Positions 1 to 5,515 of a DNA stretch of 5,515 bases are shown here, in pieces. This stretch comes from Spirosoma fluviale (GTDB taxonomy: Bacteria > Bacteroidota > Bacteroidia > Cytophagales > Spirosomataceae). The position numbers and the translations under genes were made by a program. Location of the stretch: the NCBI GenBank assembly GCA_945860325.1, contig CAMARL010000134.1, forward strand, positions 1 to 5,515, written 5' to 3'. Each line of letters begins with the position of its first letter. Position 1 is the first letter of the stretch. Below the pieces are notes generated by a model that saw nothing but the letters and a program-made list of their open reading frames with translations, was not told the origin of the DNA and did no database searches.

Positions 1-713
1 TTTTTAATGTAATATTTTCTTGGGGTCCAACATTCATCCATGGGTCCGCCAGTTGATTTTTGCCCTTTATGGCGCCAATCTCCGTCTTTAAAAGAATAAG
101 TAAACTCCACACTTTTGCCAATGCTTGAAGCGGCTTTGGTAAAAAACTCAATCGTTTCCACGTATTTCCCATCCGCTGAAGTCGTATACGTACCACCACC
201 TGTGCCAAAAAACTCCTTGTTTTTTACATTAAAGGCAATCCATTGGAAATGATTTCCCGTTAAAATCTTCATGGTCCGACGCGGATAAAAGGGGCTCGGC
301 CTTTTGGAAACAACATCATTAGTATAATTACCTGAGATGATCCATTCGCCTAGCAATGCCCCCGGCGAACCTGCATCTAGTTTTTTAAGCGCTTGGGTAA
401 ACAAACCTAATCGCAATTCACTCTTCGAAATCCGAATACTTGTTTTGAATTCCTTGCCCACTTTCGAAGTATCCGTGGAAGACCATTCATAGGTCAGTAC
501 CAGTTCATTCCCATCTTTGCGCCAGGTTCCTCCCTCGCTTCCCAAGAATTTCTTATCTGCGATGTGGTAACGATTCAAACTAAATATATTTTCTGTCAAT
601 AAAACAGTGATTTTAGCACTTGCATCCTCTAAGCCCCAAGCACCGAGGAAGGGTGCTTGTTGGCCTAAAGAAAGCAAAGGCAAAATCAATAAAATAAAAA
701 CGATTTTTTTCAT
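1..713 (-). CDS. Secreted two-domain lipocalin-like protein, C-terminus cut by window edge
   Basis: The reading frame opens with ATG at 713 and stays open for 237 codons to the left edge, with no stop seen. Residues 1-17 form a signal peptide (MKK, then a hydrophobic core ending in LSLG), so the product is probably exported; there is no lipobox cysteine. The mature part contains two similar segments, roughly 22-103 and 120-217. Each starts G-(A/E)-W, has a central F-(L/F)-G-x-x-GGT-(W/Y) block (56-64 and 168-176), and then V/I-G-K (85-87 and 198-200). The second segment resembles small beta-barrel, lipocalin-like DUF families of Bacteroidota (DUF4488-type); that link is from memory of the family style and no catalytic residues are evident. 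The start lies 5 bases after the stop of the upstream oxidoreductase, so the two are co-transcribed and may act together in the periplasm. Function unknown; the coding call is firm. Confidence 0.85.
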   Translation of the reverse strand, partial: MKKIVFILLILPLLSLGQQAPFLGAWGLEDASAKITVLLTENIFSLNRYHIADKKFLGSEGGTWRKDGNELVLTYEWSSTDTSKVGKEFKTSIRISKSELRLGLFTQALKKLDAGSPGALLGEWIISGNYTNDVVSKRPSPFYPRRTMKILTGNHFQWIAFNVKNKEFFGTGGGTYTTSADGKYVETIEFFTKAASSIGKSVEFTYSFKDGDWRHKGQKSTGGPMDECWTPRKYYIK

Positions 714-718
714 GGTAA

Positions 719-2146
719 TTATAATTTCCAACCCGCACGATACTCGCGCTTAACAAACTGGTTGGCATCTTCAAAATTAGTAATCTTGATGTTTTGACCA
801 TCCCAAAGCAATTTCTTGCGACCAGGATACGTGAATCTATTTGTGTTTGGAATCGGCGTGCGCACGTTGAAACTACGAATAGCTAAATTTCCCATCAAAA
901 CTGTTTCTGATAATGGACCCGCAAAATCAAATTTAGAAGCTAAGCTTTCATGCGCGGCGCTATTAAATCCTGCTTTGCAAGCTTCCGCCCACATCGCTTG
1001 ATGGCCATACTCTTTCAAGTTGTTGGGCTCTTGCTTTGGCATCTCTATTTTCGTCCCATTATTCAAGTAAATACGTGGCTCTAACCCATAGGTTGCATGG
1101 ACCAAAACTCCTTTTGAACCCATCATGATTACCCCATTGCTATTGTCAGCGGTCCCAATCGAATCATCGGCAGGGATCAAATCTGGATGGAATCCACGAA
1201 TACCACCATCAGTCCAATTCATCGTAACGGCTGATTTATTTTTCTTAGAAGCCGGAAATTTCAATTGGATAGCGGCCGATGGAGGACATCCTTCTGGAAG
1301 GTATTCAGGTTGGTTTCCGGCGATAAATACGGAACCAACACTCGCCTCAACTTCAGTAGGGTAACCTAATCCAAGCGCTCTAAATGGCCCGTCGATTAAG
1401 TGACAACCCATATCACCCAAAGCACCTGTACCAAAATTCCACCACCCCCTCCACTTAAATGGATGGTAAGCCGGATTATAATCAATTAATGAAGCAGGTC
1501 CTAACCAAACATCCCAATCCATATCCGCTGGTTTTTCATGCTTGCCAGTAGGAACAGGGATACCCTGAGGCCAAATGGGGCGATTCGTCCAGATATTGAC
1601 CGTATGAACTTTGCCAATTAAACCTTCCTCAAACCATTTGACAACTTGTTGGGTCCCAGGACTAGAAGCCCCTTGATTTCCCATTTGAGAAACTACTTTA
1701 TATTTTCTAGCCGCCTCAGTCATGGTGCGTACCTCAAAAATATTGTGAGCCATCGGCTTTTGAACGTACACATGTTTGCCTAATTGCATGGCAGCCATGG
1801 CAATAGCCGCATGGTTATGATCAGGAGTTGAAATGGTCACCGCATCTATGTTCTTTTCTTTTTCAAGCATCACGCGCCAATCTTGATAGCGACCCGCCTT
1901 AGAAAACTTCTCAAACAATGGTTTTGCACGAGTCAAATCCACGTCACAAAGAGCCGTAATATTATTAACGCCTTCATTGTAGGCATTATTTACGTCCGAC
2001 ATCCCTTTCCCATTAATACCCACGCCAGCGATATTCAATTGATCGCTAGGAGCCCGAAAGCCCTTTCCTAACACATGTCTAGGAACAATGTAAAAACTAC
2101 CCGCAAGAGCACTTTTTTCCAAAAAACTTCGTCTAGTTAAGTCCAT
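719..2146 (-). CDS. Tat-exported Gfo/Idh/MocA family oxidoreductase
   Basis: A complete 475-residue NAD(P)-dependent sugar-type oxidoreductase. The N-terminus carries a twin-arginine signal (TRRSFL, arginines 5 and 6) followed by a short hydrophobic stretch, so it is probably exported folded with its cofactor. The Rossmann domain starts near residue 37 with the nucleotide-binding glycines G41, G43, G46 and G48, an acidic residue after beta-2 (CDVD, 67-70), TPDHNH at 107-112, and the catalytic-lysine motif as QKP (129-131, K130). The C-terminal domain has GDMGCHLID at 244-252, whose D245, H249 and D252 match the usual GDxxxHxxD active-site pattern. The length fits the long Tat-type members common in Bacteroidota and Planctomycetes. 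Some exported relatives oxidise glycosides at C3 in 3-keto-sugar pathways; that reaction is a possibility here, not shown. ATG 2146 is chosen because it gives the complete Tat signal. The gene is followed 5 bases later by the small secreted protein gene and preceded by a GT9 gene with a 62-base gap. Confidence 0.95.
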   Translation of the reverse strand: MDLTRRSFLEKSALAGSFYIVPRHVLGKGFRAPSDQLNIAGVGINGKGMSDVNNAYNEGVNNITALCDVDLTRAKPLFEKFSKAGRYQDWRVMLEKEKNIDAVTISTPDHNHAAIAMAAMQLGKHVYVQKPMAHNIFEVRTMTEAARKYKVVSQMGNQGASSPGTQQVVKWFEEGLIGKVHTVNIWTNRPIWPQGIPVPTGKHEKPADMDWDVWLGPASLIDYNPAYHPFKWRGWWNFGTGALGDMGCHLIDGPFRALGLGYPTEVEASVGSVFIAGNQPEYLPEGCPPSAAIQLKFPASKKNKSAVTMNWTDGGIRGFHPDLIPADDSIGTADNSNGVIMMGSKGVLVHATYGLEPRIYLNNGTKIEMPKQEPNNLKEYGHQAMWAEACKAGFNSAAHESLASKFDFAGPLSETVLMGNLAIRSFNVRTPIPNTNRFTYPGRKKLLWDGQNIKITNFEDANQFVKREYRAGWKL

Positions 2147-2208
2147 AATTTTAGTTTTATTTATTTGTTTTCAATGTCTAGTTATTTTGAGCCATTTTTA
2201 TTGGCCTG
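2147..2208 (-). other. Short spacer between glycosyltransferase and oxidoreductase genes
   Basis: These 62 AT-rich bases hold no gene. Just upstream of the oxidoreductase ATG the minus strand reads AAATAAAACTAAAATT, an A-rich leader without a Shine-Dalgarno sequence, typical of Bacteroidota starts. A weak 4-base-pair stem (GCCA 2191-2194 with TGGC 2202-2205) has no T-run after it on the minus strand and is not called a terminator. No clear promoter was found, so read-through from the glycosyltransferase gene is possible but not proven. Confidence 0.5.
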
Positions 2209-3198
2209 CTATTGATTTTTTTTATCATTTAATTTAATAAGTCCTTTCCAAACTGCGTCAAATGGCAAATCTTTCGCCAATCCGCTTTCGTTAAAAAGCA
2301 CTTTGACTTTTTGACTATTTTTATACATCCCCGAATATGACATATAAGTTTTAAAATTCAAAAATTCACCATTTAAAATTAAGCCTGGCAACATAAAAGC
2401 ATTGGCCAAATGGGTTGGTCCTGAATCCAATCCGATAAAAAATGAAGCCCCTTTCATAATCTTCATTGTTTCTGGAAGGCTCGTTTGCCCGACCAAACTA
2501 ATGAAATTTTTATGAGCGAAATTTACCGGATTTACATGGCCAATTTCAATGATGTTAACATTCCATTTAGCGATTATTTTCGTCAATAAATGATGCCAAT
2601 TTTCATCTGTCCAATCCCGGAATCCTGCATTGGATTTAGTATGAATGACCCAATAAGGTTTTTCGAAGGGAACATCATAGGGTATGTCATTCAGATATAT
2701 TCGAGGCTGCGCGTCTTCAATAGCTAAATCACAAAGCTTTAAGGATATTTCCAATAAATTGTGTTGATCGTAGTAATTCGACAAATCGATGCCTAATGCA
2801 TCTGCTTTCGTATTTGAAATCGAAATTCCTGTAGCCTCATCTATTCTAAATCCACTCAAGTGCAAATTATAATAATGATGGAATGGATTCGATTTTCGAA
2901 GCAAATAACTGAGCAAGGTACACTTTTGATCAACTAGCAGGTTCACCAGTGGATGATTTTCAAAAAGCGGGAAGTGCTTTTTACTTGTGATCCATGTGAT
3001 GTGAGTATTCCTAAATTTCTGACTCAAGCGAGGCAATATAGGCTCCGAGGCAACCATGTCGCCTAAATCCCCGTCCATGGCGATGCACAAAAAGACTTTT
3101 TGGGGAAACTTTACTTTAAGCAATATTATCTTGATGTAAAGGCCTACATAATAACCAAAAACTTTAACCCAATAAAAAAGGAGATTCAAATTTTTCAA
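2209..3198 (-). CDS. GT9-family (heptosyltransferase-like) glycosyltransferase
   Basis: A 329-residue protein with the features of glycosyltransferase family 9, the group that includes the LPS heptosyltransferases. A hydrophobic, basic N-terminal stretch (about 4-29) could anchor it to the inner membrane. It is followed by the first beta strand and the loop DGDLGD (42-47), then ASEPILPRL, typical of the acceptor-side domain. The second domain has PYWVIH (181-186), RDWTDENW (194-201), and the family's nucleotide-sugar-site motif GLDSGPTHLA (256-265, D258). Sugar donor and acceptor cannot be read from the sequence; a role in lipopolysaccharide or another surface glycan is inferred from the family. 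The start is unusual: the codon at 3198-3196 is TTG, and the first ATG in frame is residue 41, inside the conserved core and so too late. The frame is open upstream to a TAA at 3258-3256 but holds no ATG. TTG codons at residues 4 and 26 are alternatives. The stop is TAG at 2211-2209. Confidence 0.88.
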   Translation of the reverse strand: MKNLNLLFYWVKVFGYYVGLYIKIILLKVKFPQKVFLCIAMDGDLGDMVASEPILPRLSQKFRNTHITWITSKKHFPLFENHPLVNLLVDQKCTLLSYLLRKSNPFHHYYNLHLSGFRIDEATGISISNTKADALGIDLSNYYDQHNLLEISLKLCDLAIEDAQPRIYLNDIPYDVPFEKPYWVIHTKSNAGFRDWTDENWHHLLTKIIAKWNVNIIEIGHVNPVNFAHKNFISLVGQTSLPETMKIMKGASFFIGLDSGPTHLANAFMLPGLILNGEFLNFKTYMSYSGMYKNSQKVKVLFNESGLAKDLPFDAVWKGLIKLNDKKNQ

Positions 3199-3219
3199 TG
3201 AGTTAACAGGTTTGCTTTT

Positions 3220-3284
3220 AAAAAAAATAATCCTTTTCTTAAGCTTTACTAACTTTTAAAAAGTTAGTAAAGCTAAAAGAAAAG
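3220..3284 (-). terminator. Possible intrinsic terminator or attenuator in the glycosyltransferase leader
   Basis: Read on the minus strand, the inverted repeat (3284 down to 3233) is followed after five bases by eight consecutive T (3227 down to 3220). A stem followed by a T-run is the layout of a Rho-independent terminator. It lies only about 21-86 bases upstream of the TTG start at 3198, so any transcript starting beyond 3284 would meet it before the gene, which would suit attenuation. The plus strand has no comparable T-run after the stem. Weak points are the AT-rich stem, the gap before the T-run, and the unknown transcription start: if that lies below 3233 the hairpin is not in the mRNA at all. 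Confidence 0.35.
3233..3284. repeat. Long near-perfect inverted repeat (hairpin) in the divergent region
   Basis: The arms AGCTTTACTAACTTTT (3242-3257) and AAAAGTTAGTAAAGCT (3259-3274) are perfect reverse complements of 16 bases around a single A at 3258. After a small unpaired step (A3241 facing A3275-A3276), eight more bases pair: CTTTTCTT (3233-3240) with AAGAAAAG (3277-3284). That makes 24 base pairs in 52 bases, far beyond chance even in AT-rich DNA. In RNA the innermost pairs would open to form the loop. The stem is poor in G and C. It could be a terminator-like hairpin, a binding site for a dimeric regulator, or the remnant of a mobile repeat. Confidence 0.93.
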
Positions 3285-3408
3285 AAATTGAAAAACTACA
3301 TTGTTGAGTCCATAAAACTGATCATTTTAAACGACTTGGCTAAAAATAATTGCTTCTTTCAGAAAATCAATATAAATTAAACCTGCTAAGAAAAACCTAT
3401 TTAAAAAC

Positions 3409-4728
3409 ATGAAAAATCCAGTATCAGTAAGCTCTTTAACCCAAAGAGATACTCAAATTTCCATCATGCTGATTGGAATGATGTTTTTCATTTTTGGTTT
3501 TGTTTCTTGGGCCAATTCCATTTTAATCCCCTACTTTAAAATCGCCTGTGAACTAACTAACTTCAAAGCCTACTTAGTCACATTCGCGTTTTACATTTCC
3601 TATTTCATTATGTCAGTGCCCGCATCCTATATCCTTAAGTCGATCGGATTTAAGAAAGGTATGATGCTGGGTTTTTGGATTATGTCCATCGGGGCATTCA
3701 TTTTTATACCTGCAGCGATGAACCGAGCTTATCCTATTTTTTTGCTAGGATTGTTCACTTTAGGAACTGGATTAGCCATTTTACAAACCGCTGCCAATCC
3801 ATACATCACCCTTTTGGGACCCAAAGAAAGTGCAGCCCAAAGAATTAGCATCATGGGAATCTGTAATAAAGGAGCCGGGATTTTAGCTCCTTTGGCATTT
3901 GCCGCCGTGATATTAAAGGCGACGGATAGTGACTTATTTAAGAGTTTGGAATACATGACGGGGGCCGACCGGAATTTGGCGCTGAATGAATTAATTCAGC
4001 GAGTGATTGTCCCCTATTTTTGCGTCGGGATTTTATTGTTCTTATTAGGTTTAGCTGTTCGATTTTCTCCTTTACCTGAGATCGATACGGACCAAGAAAA
4101 TGATACAATGTCACAGGTTAATTCACAGAAAACGAGCATATTCCAATTTCCCCATTTGATTTTAGGGGCAATAGGCATTTTTCTACACGTAGGTACCCAA
4201 GTGATTGCCATCGACACGGTTATTGGCTATGCGGGGTCGATGAATATCCAACTCATGGAAGCTAAAATTTTCCCTTCATTTACGCTGGCTGCTACTATTT
4301 GTGGATACATCATCGGAATCATATGCATCCCAAAATACGTCAGCCAAGTAATTGCGCTCAGAACTTGTACCATTCTCGGCTTGGTATTCTCCTTTGGGAT
4401 ATTAATGACGTCAGGTAACGTTGAACTAGCAGGATTAAAGGTTGACATCAGCATTTGTTTTGTTGTGTTATTAGGTTTGGCCAACTCGCTAATTTGGGCA
4501 GGCATTTGGCCTTTAGCACTGGACGGTTTAGGAAAATTCACTAAAATAGGTGCATCCATTTTAATTATGGGCCTTTGTGGAAATGCAATCCTCCCCCTTT
4601 TTTACGGCTATTTCGCGGATCTGTATGACTTAAGGTTGGCTTATGCGGTATTAATACCCTGCTATTTATATTTAATTTTTTATGCCATCAGAGGACATAA
4701 AATCAGACAATGGACGCAATTAAAATGA
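3409..4728 (+). CDS. FHS-family MFS sugar permease (FucP/GluP-like)
   Basis: A 439-residue inner-membrane permease of the major facilitator superfamily with about twelve hydrophobic segments, the usual length for the fucose/glucose-galactose (FHS) group. The first helix holds FFIFGFVSWANSILIPYF (26-43), followed by LTNFKAYLV and AFYISYF, which align well with Escherichia coli FucP as I recall it. Helix 4 carries LQTAANPY (125-132), the family hallmark, then RISIMGICNKGAG in the region before helix 5. A polar stretch with acidic residues near 221-235 is the central cytoplasmic loop. Substrate is probably a neutral monosaccharide driven by a cation gradient, but the exact sugar is unknown. The positions matching FucP D46 and E135 are S37 and Q126; the Q is usual in the GluP branch. 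ATG 3409 starts the normal N-terminus; the stop TGA (4726-4728) overlaps the ATG of the next gene, so the two are co-transcribed and probably translationally coupled. Confidence 0.93.
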   Translation: MKNPVSVSSLTQRDTQISIMLIGMMFFIFGFVSWANSILIPYFKIACELTNFKAYLVTFAFYISYFIMSVPASYILKSIGFKKGMMLGFWIMSIGAFIFIPAAMNRAYPIFLLGLFTLGTGLAILQTAANPYITLLGPKESAAQRISIMGICNKGAGILAPLAFAAVILKATDSDLFKSLEYMTGADRNLALNELIQRVIVPYFCVGILLFLLGLAVRFSPLPEIDTDQENDTMSQVNSQKTSIFQFPHLILGAIGIFLHVGTQVIAIDTVIGYAGSMNIQLMEAKIFPSFTLAATICGYIIGIICIPKYVSQVIALRTCTILGLVFSFGILMTSGNVELAGLKVDISICFVVLLGLANSLIWAGIWPLALDGLGKFTKIGASILIMGLCGNAILPLFYGYFADLYDLRLAYAVLIPCYLYLIFYAIRGHKIRQWTQLK

Positions 4729-5515
4729 AGATGAAAGGAAAAATGACAAGAAGGAATTTTATGGGACCCATGGCTTTGGCGGGATTAAGTCTGCCATTTT
4801 CTAAACTTCAATTTATGTCAGGTAAGGCCGAGGGCAAAAGAATTGGGATCATTGGACTCGATACATCCCATAGTGTTGCCTTCACAAAATCCTTAAATAC
4901 AAGCATTCAAAATCCAATGTATGATGGATTTCGAATTGTTGCAGCATATCCACAGGGAAGTAAGGACATCGTTTCTAGTACCGAACGAATTCCTGGATAT
5001 ACCGAAGATGTCAAAAAACTAGGGGTTGAAATTGTGGGGTCAATCCAAGAATTATTAGGCAAAGTGGATTTTGTTTTGCTTGAAACAAATGATGGGAGAT
5101 TGCATTTAGAGCAAGCTATTGAAGTGTTTAAAGCAGGTAAAACGACATTTATAGACAAGCCGATTGCCGCATCTTTAGTCGATGCAAAAGCAATTTTCAA
5201 TGAAGCTGAAAAATATAAAGTACCTATATTCTCTGCTTCATCCCTACGTTTTTCCACAGGCATGCAAGAAATAAGGCAGGGGAAAATTGGCCCCGTGGTG
5301 GGAGCCGACACCTATAGCCCGATGAAATTCGAAAAAACACATCCTGATCTTTTTTGGTACGGGATTCATGGCGTTGAAATGCTTTTTACCGTGATGGGAA
5401 CGGGTTGTGTGTCGGTCCAAAGAACCATTTCAGATGACCAAGAAGTATGTACAGGGGTTTGGTCGGATGGGAGAATTGGGACATTTAGAGGAATAAAAAC
5501 GGGCAAACAAGATTA
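4725..5515 (+). CDS. Tat-exported Gfo/Idh/MocA-like oxidoreductase, C-terminus cut by window edge
   Basis: The frame is open for 263 codons from ATG 4725 to the right edge. The N-terminus has a twin-arginine signal (TRRNFM, arginines 9 and 10 from this start) and a hydrophobic stretch ending near LPF. The Rossmann part begins RIGIIGLDTSH (39-49); the usual GxGxxG glycines are replaced by G-L-D-T-S-H, which I recall as the hallmark of a distinct subgroup. The catalytic-lysine motif is DKP (144-146, K145) instead of EKP, and YGIHGVEML (212-220, H215) stands where canonical members have GDxxxHxxD. It is therefore a different subfamily from the protein at 719-2146. Reaction and substrate are unknown; a role on a sugar is inferred from the family and the co-transcribed permease. 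Start choice is uncertain: ATG 4725 overlaps the permease stop, ATG 4731 follows, and ATG 4743 has AAAGGA (4734-4739) just upstream and still keeps both arginines. Confidence 0.92.
   Translation, partial: MKMKGKMTRRNFMGPMALAGLSLPFSKLQFMSGKAEGKRIGIIGLDTSHSVAFTKSLNTSIQNPMYDGFRIVAAYPQGSKDIVSSTERIPGYTEDVKKLGVEIVGSIQELLGKVDFVLLETNDGRLHLEQAIEVFKAGKTTFIDKPIAASLVDAKAIFNEAEKYKVPIFSASSLRFSTGMQEIRQGKIGPVVGADTYSPMKFEKTHPDLFWYGIHGVEMLFTVMGTGCVSVQRTISDDQEVCTGVWSDGRIGTFRGIKTGKQD

Larger units (their letters stand above)
3199..3408. promoter_or_regulatory. Divergent intergenic region between the two gene groups
   Basis: These 210 AT-rich bases separate the outward-facing glycosyltransferase and permease genes, so promoters for both must lie here or overlap the gene starts. 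The outstanding element is the long inverted repeat at 3233-3284. No convincing copy of the Bacteroidota sigma-factor promoter (TAnnTTTG with an upstream TTG) was found on either strand. The closest minus-strand match is TAGTTTTT, read from 3298 down to 3291, which would place transcription start upstream of the inverted repeat. The permease start is preceded by an A-rich stretch (TTTAAAAAC) rather than a Shine-Dalgarno sequence, as is usual in this phylum. A small imperfect palindrome around TGATCA (3319-3324) may be chance. Confidence 0.6.

Noticed and set aside
613..801. A 62-codon minus-strand frame bridging the oxidoreductase end and the secreted protein start
   Set aside because: It overlaps two well-supported genes in another frame and its product has no recognisable features.
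2191..2205. Small stem GCCA/TGGC in the spacer after the glycosyltransferase gene
   Set aside because: Only four base pairs, with no T-run following on the minus strand, so it is not a credible terminator.
3233..3284. Inverted repeat as the end of an insertion sequence or part of a CRISPR array
   Set aside because: There is one palindrome only, no repeated units with spacers, and no transposase or target-site duplication nearby.
3298..3360. Possible plus-strand promoters for the permease, such as TACATTGT or TAATTG
   Set aside because: Each misses important positions of the TAnnTTTG consensus or lacks a well-spaced upstream TTG element, so a call would be guesswork.
4227..4559. A 110-codon minus-strand frame inside the permease gene
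   Set aside because: It is antisense to a complete, well-supported membrane protein and shows no domain or signal of its own.
4907..5311. A 134-codon open frame on the minus strand
   Set aside because: It lies wholly inside the plus-strand oxidoreductase, whose motifs are clear; its translation shows no recognisable domain.

Overview
The window looks like a chromosomal segment of a Bacteroidota bacterium, plausibly of the Cytophagales type. The support is AT-rich intergenic DNA, AT-rich translation starts with little Shine-Dalgarno signal, Tat-exported Gfo/Idh/MocA oxidoreductases, and a sugar permease whose sequence has the form common in that phylum. The genus cannot be fixed from the sequence.

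Five protein genes lie in two divergent groups. The left group is on the minus strand. Read in its own direction it holds a GT9-family glycosyltransferase (3198 to 2209, apparently with a TTG start), a Tat-signal Gfo/Idh/MocA oxidoreductase (2146 to 719), and a small secreted protein of two tandem related domains (from 713, running off the left edge). The last two are 5 bases apart, so they are almost certainly co-transcribed. The 62-base gap before the oxidoreductase leaves it open whether the glycosyltransferase belongs to the same transcript. The right group is on the plus strand: an FHS-family (FucP/GluP-like) sugar permease (3409 to 4728), overlapped by 4 bases by a second Tat-signal Gfo/Idh/MocA protein of a different subfamily (from 4725, running off the right edge).

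Between the groups is a divergent regulatory region of 210 bases. It contains a long inverted repeat with perfect 16-base arms and a 1-base centre, extended by a further 8 base pairs. On the minus strand it is followed by a run of eight T, so it resembles a terminator sitting in the leader of the glycosyltransferase gene.

A reasonable but unproven reading is uptake and periplasmic oxidation or epimerisation of sugars or sugar derivatives: the permease brings a monosaccharide across the inner membrane, and the exported oxidoreductases act on a sugar or glycoside outside it. The glycosyltransferase fits cell-surface glycan assembly better and may be an unrelated neighbour. No RNA gene, mobile element, CRISPR array or clearly new system was seen. 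The points most worth a second look are the hairpin in the divergent region, the non-ATG start, the tandem-domain secreted protein, and the substituted residues in the permease and second oxidoreductase.
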